Source: Nannochloropsis salina CCMP1776 (Eukaryota; Sar; Eustigmatophyceae; Eustigmatales; Monodopsidaceae). From it: DNA of 64,000 nt. Where the stretch lies: contig SDOX01000010.1 of assembly GCA_004565275.1 (NCBI GenBank), forward strand, positions 629,446 through 693,445. The letters are read 5' to 3'. The notes under the pieces were generated by a model. That model was not told the origin of the DNA. It saw only the letters and a list, made by a program, of their open reading frames with translations, and did no database searches. The translations under genes and the position numbers were made by a program. Below, in pieces: positions 39,095-49,660 of the stretch (its first letter is position 1; the number at the start of each line of letters is the position of its first letter).

Positions 39095-40117
39095 TCACCT
39101 GGCGATGGAGGCTGTCTTCTTTGCCAAATCCCCAACCGCGTCCTCCACGCTCTTCATGTGACGGCTCACAAACTCGTAGGTCATGAAGGTGATGGCTTGC
39201 CCGGGCATGATGCGCATGAGCCGAGGCGTGATCCCTTTCCACAGGGCCAGCACCCCCTCCTCGCTCACTATTACCGGGATGGCTTGGAAGATGCCTCGGT
39301 ACTTGGGCAGCTGGCCTTCCACAATGCGCTGCTTTTGCAGGCGGGTCTTCACCACATCCAAAGGATTGTTCACCAAGGGCCCCAGACCGCCACTCAACCC
39401 GCCAAAGAGCATGGATTCCCAGGGCAAGAGCTCCTTCCTCTGCTGTCGCTCGAGCCAGGCGGTCTTGACGGCCTGGTAGGTGGTGAAATTCACCGCTTGG
39501 TTGATGCCCTGCCGCATGACTGTGGGCACCACGCCCTTGTAAAGCGCGCCAATCCCCTCCTCCCGCGCCACAACCAAGGCCGTTTGCAACACGTTCCGAT
39601 ACTTGCGATTTGCTAACTGGACAGGGTCGGCCATAGAGTGGAACTGCGCCTGGAGGCGGATCTTGCAGACTTCTGCCGGAGTGACCACCAGGACGGCCTC
39701 GGTGACCCCCGAGCCCAACCCCGCGAGGAAAGTCCCCACTGGGGACACCTTACCGTCAGCGCCGGCCAGGTAGCTTTTGTATGCTTCAAAGGAGGAGAAA
39801 CGCACGGCCATTTTTGGAACGATGCCCATGTAGACCGCTGTCAGCCCTTTGTAAAGTGCAGGAAAGGATTCCTTTTGGACGATGCGGAACGCGGTCATAA
39901 ATAAACCGTGGGTGGAGCCACCCGCTTGACGCAGCTGCATACGGGTTTTAATCGTGTCCAGCGGATGGCATATGGAAGATTCGACAAAGCCGGCCGCTCC
40001 ACCTGCGATAAGATGGTGCACAAAAGTCTTCTTCTTCGGAGTGGAGACCGCCTTCTGGGTGGCGGGGGTGTCAGGGGCCTTCACGTCTAAGGTCGCAGTG
40101 GCAGTCGAGGGCGCCAT
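39095..40117 (-). CDS. SFC1: Mitochondrial succinate/fumarate carrier (SFC1/ACR1-like)
   Basis: 340 residues, SLC25 family with three repeats. The repeat signatures are HPLDTIKTRMQ, TPAEVCKIRLQAQ and NPLDVVKTRLQ. Several stretches match yeast Sfc1 closely: GIVPKMAVRFSSFEAYKS, GSGVTEAVLVVTPAEVCKIR, GGLSGGLGPLVNNPLDVVKT and ITPRLMRIMPGQAITFMTYE. Sfc1 imports succinate made in the glyoxylate cycle in exchange for fumarate; the protein sits in the inner mitochondrial membrane. An N-terminal extension of about 30 residues precedes the first helix. Its upstream region (786 bases) is shared with the divergent isocitrate lyase gene, which produces succinate. A general tricarboxylate carrier is the alternative but fits the motifs less well. 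Confidence 0.85.
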   Translation of the reverse strand: MAPSTATATLDVKAPDTPATQKAVSTPKKKTFVHHLIAGGAAGFVESSICHPLDTIKTRMQLRQAGGSTHGLFMTAFRIVQKESFPALYKGLTAVYMGIVPKMAVRFSSFEAYKSYLAGADGKVSPVGTFLAGLGSGVTEAVLVVTPAEVCKIRLQAQFHSMADPVQLANRKYRNVLQTALVVAREEGIGALYKGVVPTVMRQGINQAVNFTTYQAVKTAWLERQQRKELLPWESMLFGGLSGGLGPLVNNPLDVVKTRLQKQRIVEGQLPKYRGIFQAIPVIVSEEGVLALWKGITPRLMRIMPGQAITFMTYEFVSRHMKSVEDAVGDLAKKTASIAR

Positions 40118-40903
40118 AGTGTTGATTCAAATAATGTACCGGGCTGGTCAAAGGTCCTCACCACGTATACGTCGGTGTGATTGTCTATTTTACTGTAAAT
40201 GTATTGGCATGGTCGATTGTGAAACATCAAATATGCGGGAGGCGCCGTCTTCCCTCCTGTGGGAGCACCAAACGCTCAGCCAAAGCGCGTGCCGCGCACG
40301 GCAATGCGAACATTATCTACCCCACTTAATGTTTCATCTTCAAATTACACCGTACCACGTACAAACACGCCTCTTGCATATCGTCAAGATGGTTGAAGGA
40401 AAACTCAAGTTGGACAGCTGGGATTATCTCATCACCAGTCGGTCGGCGCGGGCCAAAAATTTAACGCCGGCGCATTTACAACTTGCATTCATGACTTTTC
40501 CCCCATGGAAGCCTGTGAATCGCATGTTTTCACATTCCATGCCATGAAGCACGTGTGGCCCGCGTGAACGAAGTTCGTCTGCGCCTTGATTTTCTTTGGG
40601 TGGAGCGGCCATGGGGTGGCGAGAGGGTGGTGGCTGTTCTCATCGGAGTGCCACCTGCTTCAAGTTGACTTGCCCCCGCGCCATGCCCCATTCAAGCACA
40701 CCAGGGGCCCTTCAAAGGCTGACGTGTGTTGTCCTTATTTCAGGACGTCTGTGTATTGGAAGAGGACGTGTTGTGACTGTCTAGGGCTTCATTTCGGGAC
40801 CCTAATTCTCGACCTCTTCCCTTGCTCTGCTGGCGCCCTTCATTCCGACCCTTACAGACTTTCGGTGCGCAAGCCGATCAAGATCACAATCATCACAAGG
40901 ACA
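40118..40903. promoter_or_regulatory. Putative bidirectional promoter of SFC1-like carrier and isocitrate lyase
   Basis: 786 bases separate the two divergent starts (40117 leftward and 40904 rightward). No other gene with support lies inside, so the region probably holds both promoters and could co-regulate the pair. No binding site was identified. Confidence 0.4.
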
Positions 40904-43076
40904 ATGGAGGAAACACGCCTATATCATGAAGATGTTGCTGCGACAGAGCATTTTTTCCGCAACCCGCGCTTTGCCCAAACTCTTCGGCCCTATTCGGCGC
41001 AGGTATGTCCAGCTTGGTGTTGAAGGAGGAAGGGGGGGATTGGTCGGGCAGAGTTTGGCATCGGTCGAGAATGGCATCGTCCCCGCAGAAATCTTTTGTC
41101 TAGTCTGTGCACCGAGATGTTGAGTATATGTGCGCGTTGTGTTCATCCCTCGCCCAGTTGTTGCCAAATTGTGAAGGAGTCTCCTCCTCCGACCATGGAG
41201 GGCCTTCTGCGGCAATCCTACTGTCGCTTTTCTTGAGGGACCGATCACTCAGATTGGACTTTCAATGCAACATAGCTTTCTGGTTGTGCCTGCTTGTCCT
41301 GTCTCGCCCTTCTAATCCTCCGTATTCGGGTCTCACCCCGCTCTCCGCCCCTGGTAGGACGTCGTCGCACTCCGGTCCAGCCTCCTGGTCGAACCTGCCT
41401 CCAATCGACAGGCCCAGAAGCTCTGGTCCCTCCTGACCGGGCTGGCCGGTCAAGGAAAGTGCTCGTACACCTTCGGCGCCCTCGACCCCGTTCAGGTGGT
41501 GCAGATGGCCCCCCACGTCTCCACCATTTACGTGAGTGGCTGGCAGTGCTCCTCCACGGCCTCCACTAGCAACGAGCCCGGCCCAGACTTTGCAGATTAT
41601 CCCATGGACACGGTGAGTTGCGGGAGGGAAGAGGGAAAGAGGGAGGGGACAGGTTCAGAGGCTGGCAGCCGGGCCCATCCCCCGAAGGAGATCGCCTCCC
41701 CCCGTGTCATGCGTCGCGGGCCTCCACTCTCACACCGTCCTCCTTTGGTCGTTGCTCAGGTCCCCAACAAGGTGCACCAACTCTTCTCCGCCCAACTCTT
41801 CCACGACCGCCGCCAGCAAGAGGCGCGAGCCCGCATGACGGACGCGGGCAAGGTGGCGGAACCTCCTGTCGACTACCTCCGGCCGATCATCGCCGACGGC
41901 GACACGGGCCACGGCGGTCTGACTGCGGTGATGAAGCTGACCAAGATGTTCATTGAGCGAGGGGCGGCGGGGATTCACTTCGAGGATCAGAAACCAGGCA
42001 CTAAGAAGTGCGGGCACATGGGCGGGAAGGTGTTGGTGTCCGTCCAAGAGCACATTGACCGGTTGACAGCCGCACGGCTGCAGGCGGACGTGATGGGGGC
42101 GCAAACCATCATTGTGGCGCGTACTGACGGGGAGGCGGCCAGTCTTTTGGACACCAACATCGACGCGCGCGACCATCCTTTCATCTTGGGGGCCACGGTC
42201 CCTGGCACCCGCGCCCTGAATGAGGTGGTGGCCGAGGCGAGGGCCCAGGGGGTGACGGGCGCGGAGCTGGACCGCATTACGGACCAATGGACGGCGGCCG
42301 CCAATTTGCGTCGCTTCCCGGAAGCTGTTTGCGACGCCTTATCCACGCTATCCAATCCGGCCCCGAAGCTCGCCGTCTGGAAGGCTCAGGCCTACAACCT
42401 CTCCCTGCCGCAGGCGCGTGCGCTCGCGAAGGAACTGATGGGCCGGGAGGTGTACTTCGACTGGGAGGCGCCGCGTTCCCGCGAGGGGTATTACCGCATC
42501 AAGGGCGGGGTGGACTACTGTGTAGCCCGGGCGGTGGCGTACGCGCCGCACGCGGATTTGATTTGGATGGAGACGGCGAAACCGGATCTTTCAGAAGCAA
42601 GGGAGTTCGCCCAAGGGGTGCGGGCGGCCGTACCTGGTAAGATGCTCGCCTACAACCTCTCTCCTTCCTTTAACTGGGATGTGGCCGGCTTGTCCCCGCA
42701 GGAGATGGAGCATTTCAACTCGTCCCTGGCGGCCATGGGCTTCGTCTGGCAGTTCATTACCTTGGCGGGCTTCCACGCGAACGGGCTCATGACCACCATG
42801 TTTGCGCGCGAGTACGGAAAGCGGGGGGTGGTGGCCTACGTGGAGATGATCCAGCGAAAGGAGCGGGAGCAGGAGGTGGACATGCTTACCCACCAGAAGT
42901 GGTCAGGAGCCGCGTTACTCGACAAGCAGATGCAGACGGTGACGGGCGGCATGTCCTCCACGTCCTCCATGGGCAAGGGCGTGACGGAGGCCCAGTTTGG
43001 CGCCAAGGGACCTGGAGCGGCCGGCGTCTCATCGGGAGCAGGAGCGGCGCGTGCGGGGGCGATTTCTCGGTTGTAA
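40904..43076 (+). CDS. ICL: Peroxisomal isocitrate lyase, three exons
   Basis: Exons 40904-41002, 41358-41612 and 41760-43076 give 556 residues. Exon 1 encodes [18 protein letters not shown] and RPYSAQ, continued by [16 protein letters not shown] in exon 2, the normal N-terminus of eukaryotic isocitrate lyases. Exon 2 ends FADYPMDT and exon 3 begins [19 protein letters not shown], a seamless family join. The catalytic signature KKCGHMGGK is present (active Cys in KKCGH), and [19 protein letters not shown] precedes it. The C-terminus is SRL, a type-1 peroxisomal signal, so the enzyme should act in peroxisomes or glyoxysomes, splitting isocitrate into succinate and glyoxylate. Intron 2 (147 bases) is in frame and stop-free; if retained it would add 49 residues near the active-site region. 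Confidence 0.92.
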
Positions 43077-43831
43077 CACCCGTATCTATCGTGAGGGACT
43101 GTGGGGGGGAAGCGAAACGGGCCCGCCTGCCTTTTCCTGACAGAATCGATGGTTGTGGAGGGCTCAGTGACAGGTAGAAGATGCGAGAAGGACTAACAAT
43201 TTTTGAGACGCAAAGGACATAAGTGACGAAATTATCCAAGAGGAAGGGCGGTCAGTAAAAGGCATTACTAAACGTTTCTCTCTGTAGAGGGCCTCAGTTC
43301 CTGTGATATAGGAGGTTCAAAGAAGGCAGAGGCGAATATACGACATGTGTATCCTTCATTTTGGTAAGTCGACCGAGAGAGCAAGCCAGCGATGTGCGAA
43401 CAGCGACAGGATGACCGAAACAATTTTGAAGCAACCATTGTGACGGGCGGGAAAGGGTTTAGGAATACGTGTGACGAGAAATAATGAGAAGTGATGCCCG
43501 ACGATAGACGAATACGGTCCCATTACAGACGTAGGGTTTTGATGTGCGTATGAGAGGGAATCAAAGCCTTTGGAGACACATTTGAATCGGTCTCTATGCA
43601 TTTCGGACCCTTGAATTTTGACACCAAAGGGGGTGTGGCCCAATGATCACCAGCCCGGGCCACCGACGGGAAGAGAGACACGACACGGATAATAAGGAAA
43701 ACGAAGGAATATGGGACACGAAAAAGGAGATTCCGTAAAGAACCAATTTATCATTCACTTCAAACTTTATTGGGATGTACAGCGGCAACTTGTCTGTGAT
43801 AGTAATTTATTGCGGGGCCTGTGAAGTGAAG
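43077..43831. other. Intergenic region between convergent genes (755 bases)
   Basis: 3' flanks of isocitrate lyase and the Pol delta-like gene. No gene, RNA or repeat that I can support. Confidence 0.4.
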
Positions 43832-46800
43832 TCAAACGTAAGGCGACAAAGCTGCCTCCATCTCCTCAACCTTAAGCGCGGCCTGCTCCCTCTCGTATGC
43901 GAACTTTTCACGATGATACATGACTGGACATGTTTCGTTAAAACACCGCACTTTCCAATGTCGACTTCCTCGCTGACATCGACTACAATGACTGTATGCC
44001 TTTTGATGTTCGGTCTCGCAGAAGCGCAAGGCCTCTTGACAAGGGAGAATGCATTTGAGCGGAGCGTCCTTGCAGGATGCACACAACCTTGTTCCTGCCC
44101 TTTCGAGCCCTCCCTGACTTCTATCGTGGCGCTTGATATTCTTTTCACGCGTTTTAGGCAATTTTGTGCGGCAATTAAGGCATCGCAACCCCGTGTCAAT
44201 TGCGAAAAAGTGGCTGATGGAAGAGACACCAGAAACTTTGCCCGCCGGAGCTGCACGATATGAAGGTTTGAATAATTCTTCTGCCTCTGCCATAGGCATG
44301 ACGAGCTGTAGCATCCGCACCATGGGCATACGAATTTGTTTCAAATACTCCATAAGGTCCAAAGTCATATTGTTAGTCAGAGCCAGTGGAGGGGACTCGG
44401 CTTTTCTGTACAGAGGTGCATTCGCCTCGCGCTGTACAAATACGTAGGCCACCCGCTCCCCAACACGAAATTGTCGTCGAGGGTCCTGCGACTCAAGCTT
44501 CTCAACAAGATGCACATGCGGTAATTTTGCATCATACTCACCCAAACGCCAGAGGCCCTTCGTCCAAGTAAGGCTGTACAAGTCAATTTTATTAGTCATC
44601 AACGCTGCAACTTGCTGTCGAATGGTTTCTTTCACAGCTTCGAGATCGCCCTGGCCACTAGAGGCCCCAGAGGTTAAGATTATTGCTAACGTATCTTCCA
44701 TCATATTGACAAGAAAGGGCATGCTATTTCGCGCGACGGCCTCCTGTCAAGATAAATTTATTTACAGCATTAGCGTTTCGTACGAGAAAGTCCACCGGAA
44801 AGCGTTGCATACTGGCCATCAGACGTTTTTCGACCACTAACATCGACTTACCATTCCCTTGATGTGCAGTGATCGTCGATTAAATCTTGGGGATTCACCT
44901 GGAACTCTATTGACATACTCGTAGCCCGCATAGCGCCGAATGTGCTGTAATAGGAGCGGAGCTAACACTTTTTCGTGCTTAAGTTGGACACGAGACGGCA
45001 ATTGTTTGTTCAAAGCAGGTGTTAACAACTCTTTGGAGTGGGTTTCCGCTGCCTCTGAGGTCCAGGCGGGATATTCGACGAAGACAGAGTCCGTGTCACC
45101 GTAAACTACCTTCAGCTCTGGGTGGTCTTTACCGACTAATGAGATGACGTGTGACATGTATTCTCGGCCCAGAGCCAACACCGAATCACCGATCTCGCGT
45201 GAGAAAAGGCTATTGACTGTCGCCCCTGTGAAGCCATACACAGCGTTTGCAGCAAGTTTGAATGCCTTTTGCCGAGCGTCCAATACGCGCCTTTGTCCTT
45301 CACTAACGTATGGCTCTTTTAACACTTTTTGAGCCTGACTTCGCGCTTCCAGAAGGTCAGCCAAGAGGCTTGGTATGACACCCCGTCGTACCTCTGATTT
45401 CACAAAGCATGCACCGATCGGAGTGGAGAAGATGCCATCCTTTATAGGACAAGTACGTGTCTCGGAAGGATTTCTAATAAGTGTACTGTAGCATAAATTG
45501 TGGTGGATCATGATTGACGGGTAGAGGCTTCGAAAGTCCAGGACAGCAACGGGATTCGTGTGCAGACCCACGGTGCCAATGCCTTCGGGATTGGACGGGG
45601 AAGGTTGCGAAGGGTCGAGCAATAAAGCACTTTTGCCGAGTGCTGCTTTGTCTAAGAGCCCGTCGGTGCTCGTCGGGACCACGACTCCTTGACGCGAGGC
45701 GTGGATTTGCAGCAGGCTGGTAACACGCGCCATTTGTCCTCGTATATACACATGAGCCAATGACATGCCCGTAACACGGGCAATTTCAACAAGTTCCGCC
45801 ACCGCGTTCTTCTTAGCTATCACGTCTAAGGCAAGTACCGCGGGGCTTAGTCCAGCCTCCATTGCACGGGCCCAGTTTATGCTATCTTCCTCTGTCAGCA
45901 GTGCCTCTACGCTTCCCGTATCCAGCACTTCAAATGTCCGGCCCAATACATGCATAGAGATGTCTCCTAGGGTATAAAGACGCAAGGCTTCGCTCATCTG
46001 GATCACGCGCATTAAGTCGAGGACGACGCGGCCTGGACAATGTACTTCGGTCCCCTCTTGGTTAGTAGTCGCGCTCATACGTGGCTTGTCTTTCACCCAT
46101 TTGGCCCCATAGCTCTGTTGACTTTTCACCGATATCTTTTCTCCTCGCCTCCGGGAAAACGTGCCAAAAGTTCGCATTTTGAGCGCCTCCGCCCTCCCCA
46201 ACAGAACTCGTAAACTCTCCCCGACCTCGAATCCCGTCACTAGACTCGGATCTTCTTGGATCATAAAGTCGTCAAATGCCTGCAACAAGGCCTCCTCATC
46301 CTTGTAGAGGCGGGTTACCCAGCTTCCACCTACTCGTAGACCCCCAACCATCCGAGTGGTTTTTCCAGTCGAGCCACCGGCCTTGTCGGCGAGCTTTTCA
46401 AGCCCTGTCAAGTTGAGCATGAGTACCTTGGTGCGGGAGTGCGGTAAGTGTCCGCCGTTTTCGTACGTGGTCACCATACCAATCATGCGGATCGGATCTG
46501 GACACTCTTGTCCCTTGTCTCTCCACTGCGAGTCAGGAACGGGCGCACGGTGGCGCTGCACGGACAAAGACACGATCTTCAAAGGCGGTAGTGCACTCCA
46601 CCGCTGCGATTCCGCGAAAGAATGAATTTGAATTGTCCGGCCAAAGCATGTTACTTCCCTCTTCTTCTGATCCCAGGAACATGCGAGCTCTATGTCACAT
46701 GCGGATTTCCGGCTACCCCGCATTTTATGGTCCTCATGACTATTCGCCGCACCTTCAATCACAGGTACCTCAAGCCAATCGCCACCTCGTATGCCACTGT

Positions 46801-47314
46801 CCATGGAAAATCGAGTAGAGACGTCCACTTGCGTGTCATAAAGTATGACATTTGATTTCCCAAGCACTGCTTGAAATGCCGCCACTATCCTGTTCGTGGC
46901 GCTACGCTGCGTTGTCGGGTACACGCGCAGCATGAGAGCGTCAGGTTCATTCCGGTATAACACCAAACTCCGTCGCGTTACGGCCTCGTTTGTAAAATCC
47001 ACGTGCCCCCGGATTCGTGCCCGAATATCATGCTCAACGTCTGGTGATAAACCGTGGGAAGTGACGACACCAGCGGGAAGTTCCACAAAAAAGCTGTATC
47101 GAAAGCCCGCCAGGGAGAGAAGCACGCTTTTTCGGTCGTTTGTGCAGCCATAAATATATATTTCGCCACCTCGGCCAACTTCTTCAATGTCAAGTACAAA
47201 CATGGTCGTGATGCATGCGTCTAAATCGTGACTTCTTGTACTCGTCGTGGTGCGAGCTCTTTTCTTGGTGGTGCTCGGTGTGCATGGAGGAGGATCGTCC
47301 GTCAAATCAGCCAT
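43832..47314 (-). CDS. DNA polymerase delta-like catalytic subunit without proofreading residues
   Basis: Minus-strand exons 44852-47314 and 43832-44743 (intron of 108 bases, GTAAGT...TTGACAG) give 1124 residues. The polymerase core is complete: motif A DFRSLYPSIMIHHNLCYSTL, motif B KAFKLAANAVYGFTGA and motif C VVYGDTDSVFVEY, with both catalytic Asp. The join HIKGM-EAVARNS matches the family's KGLEAVRRD. Two Cys clusters close the chain: CLNCR...CASC (zinc-type CysA) and CSRCQ...CFNETC (iron-sulfur CysB), as in POLD1. The 3'-5' exonuclease region aligns but its four catalytic acids are gone: SFDIE reads SLSVQ, NFDLPYL reads ESLRVLL and LKDA reads KKNA. It may be a divergent second Pol delta-type enzyme rather than the replicative one. 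Best alternative is a zeta-like polymerase, but motif context is closer to delta. Confidence 0.85.
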
Positions 47315-47678
47315 CAGATCACGGCCTGGAAAATGAGTCCATAAGAATTTGAAGTAAGCATATGTGTGTAATATGTATTCTGGTACTCATCGGTAAACAC
47401 GACTTCAAGGAAGAGTGCTAAGCACGCGTGTGGAGCAAATTCAACGGCAGGTAACGGCTCGCCGTTGAACCTCCCCATAGATGACTAATAATTACAATAC
47501 TTTATAATGATGCAAGTTCCTGAAAATAAATAAACTACGCTTCCTCCTCCTGGTTGAAAGCTGTGAAAAGAAATATCAGATGCGCAATCCTTTCTTCATT
47601 TGTCTGCTATGTGCATTGGCTCTTTCCGTTAGCTCTTCAATGATACATTTGTGTCCACATACATCGTATACAGCCTAT
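47315..47678. other. Intergenic region (364 bases)
   Basis: Promoter side of the Pol delta-like gene and 3' flank of the upstream membrane-protein gene. AT-rich; nothing further seen. Confidence 0.4.
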
Positions 47679-49280
47679 TTAATCCATTTTTCCGGCTTTC
47701 CGAGACGTTTTGGGCGCTTTTTTCCCATTTCGTGAAAAAGCACTCCATCCCTTGAGCCCTCGCTTCATGCGGTACATTGCGTTTCTTGCTGACTCTTTTC
47801 CTGCATTGAAGGTCCGCTTCAGATCCTCAACCGAAGCCAAATTGGTCACCACCATCACGCTCAAAATTCGCCAAAAGGTTCCCCGCCAGGCTGGAATCGT
47901 GTTCCAGCTCGAGTAAAATGTGTAGGGTATAACGGTGACGGCAATCAGCGCCAGCGCCATAGCTCGATTCAGCCCATCTCGCCCGTCCTGCCACCATGCG
48001 TCCAAACTATCCCGCCAGCGGGGGAAATGGGATAAGAGCTTGTCGTGCACAATTTGCCAAAAAAGGGAGATGCCCAGCCCAACGAGGAAGTAGACGCTGG
48101 AGAGAAGAAGAACAGTGAAAGTGGGGAAGTAGGAGAGGCAGACTGTGAGAAGTGCGACGTAGGAATGGTAGGCAAGATAGAGGAGCAGGAATTTCTGTAA
48201 ATGCAGAAGCAGCTGACGGACAGTGACGAGGGCCTTGGAGTCAGCGTACAAAGACGTGGACGACGCAGAACGATAGTCCAGGAAGAGCACCAGGCCTATG
48301 AAAAGCAGGGTAACTTTGTAACACCACTTGCTCTGCGATGCCATAGCAATGCTTAGAGCTGCAACACTATAAGCCTCTACCTTCCATCGCACATACGGCT
48401 GCCAACGACGTCGCCTGAGGAAGCTCTGCAAGAGGAGCTCCCACAGGCAGCTCCTTGCTTTTCTGCACCAACCGTTCTCGAGCAGAAGAAGGACAACAGG
48501 AATAATTGCATACATCCACCAAGACTGCCGCCACAAGAGAAGGCATCCAACCATGGCAGCTTGATTTCTCAGGTTCTCCTCCTCCATGGACATGAGCAAG
48601 TTTCTTTCGAGCGAGGCAAAGAAGCCCACAAATTCCAGGGATGGGGCTGGGGGAAACCTGAAAACACCATCCTGGACCTCCATTGCGTGCAAGAACTGCT
48701 GCGCCACGGCCTTTCCTGTCTCCTCGCGGGGCTCTCCCTCCACGGGAAATTGAGTCGTGATCTCCACGTCCCGCAAGCACTCGTACACATCCTCCCTCGT
48801 TATGCCGCTGAGCAATTGCCCTTTCCTTTCCGTGTCAAGACTGCGCCAGTGTTGCAGAGCAGCTTCTGTGTAGCTTCTTCCAATCGAATGTTCACCGTCC
48901 TCAAAAAGCCCCGCGATGCATTCGTGCAAGTGAATGGCGGGTGCGGGGGCCTGTCCAATGGAGCTCCGCCTGCCTTGTGGACAAGATTTCCCATCCTTGG
49001 CACCAGCACGATCCTTACCTCCAGAAATGCCATCTGTAGCGCTGTCAGGTAATTTTGTAGCCCCTCTCTTTCTGCTGCCGGACATATCGGCATAGGTTTT
49101 CGCGTCGCTGTCGCTCCCGCCACCGTGTGGGTAATCACTTGGGTCTTGTAAGGTCTTTGCCTGGTCTGACGATGGAGCAGAAGCACAATTACTGAAAGGT
49201 ATGGATGCATCTGAAGTTAAGATCGGAGACTGTGACCGGTGGCGCTTATGTTTGCCCTTTTGATGCTTGTTGGTTGTCAT
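47679..49280 (-). CDS. Multipass membrane protein of unknown family
   Basis: 533 residues. Residues 1-120 are hydrophilic, Ser/Lys/Gly-rich and probably disordered. Residues about 120-240 look folded (ITREDVYECLRDVEITTQF) and are followed by at least six hydrophobic segments: WWMYAIIPVVLLLLENG, SVAALSIAMA, KVTLLFIGLVLFLDY, LLLYLAYHSYVALLTVCLSY, VLLLSSVYFLVGLGISLFW and AMALALIAVTVIPYTF. The C-terminus is short, basic and Lys-rich. No signal peptide is seen. The layout (cytosolic N-terminal domain, long hydrophobic hairpins) recalls ER or organelle membrane-shaping proteins, but I recognise no family. It is divergent from TRAPPC13 with 380 bases between the starts. Confidence 0.6.
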   Translation of the reverse strand: MTTNKHQKGKHKRHRSQSPILTSDASIPFSNCASAPSSDQAKTLQDPSDYPHGGGSDSDAKTYADMSGSRKRGATKLPDSATDGISGGKDRAGAKDGKSCPQGRRSSIGQAPAPAIHLHECIAGLFEDGEHSIGRSYTEAALQHWRSLDTERKGQLLSGITREDVYECLRDVEITTQFPVEGEPREETGKAVAQQFLHAMEVQDGVFRFPPAPSLEFVGFFASLERNLLMSMEEENLRNQAAMVGCLLLWRQSWWMYAIIPVVLLLLENGWCRKARSCLWELLLQSFLRRRRWQPYVRWKVEAYSVAALSIAMASQSKWCYKVTLLFIGLVLFLDYRSASSTSLYADSKALVTVRQLLLHLQKFLLLYLAYHSYVALLTVCLSYFPTFTVLLLSSVYFLVGLGISLFWQIVHDKLLSHFPRWRDSLDAWWQDGRDGLNRAMALALIAVTVIPYTFYSSWNTIPAWRGTFWRILSVMVVTNLASVEDLKRTFNAGKESARNAMYRMKRGLKGWSAFSRNGKKAPKTSRKAGKMD

Positions 49281-49660
49281 TGAGGTGTCAAACAGAGTGC
49301 GGACTAGAAGGCAGCCAGTCAGGCGAGCAATTGAAGAAAAGTTTCCATAAGCCTAAAAGCCCGGAGAAGCCCCACGCTTCCCCCCAAAAACACCTGTGGA
49401 TGTGCTGTGTAGACGTACCTGCTGTCATTTACCGAGACAGAAGCGCGAACTGCGGTTCTAAGTACTTGATATCATCCTTCGAGGAACGCTCGCTGAAGCC
49501 GTAGGACGACCTCGCAACTGCCATGCAGGCCGCCTCCTACGTGTCCTGAAAGCCCTCCTTTTTCACGCATATGATCCATACGTACAAGACTGAGTAACAA
49601 AATGAGTATATACTTTATTCCACTGTACCAGGGCACAATTTCGTCGCCGCTCCTGTTGTC
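49281..49660. other. Intergenic region, divergent promoters (380 bases)
   Basis: Between the unknown membrane protein (leftward) and TRAPPC13 (rightward). Nothing beyond promoter sequence seen. Confidence 0.4.

Noticed and set aside
38126-39616. A 496-codon plus-strand frame over the carrier gene and its flank
   Set aside because: Antisense to the strongly supported succinate/fumarate carrier; text is low-complexity and no motif is seen.
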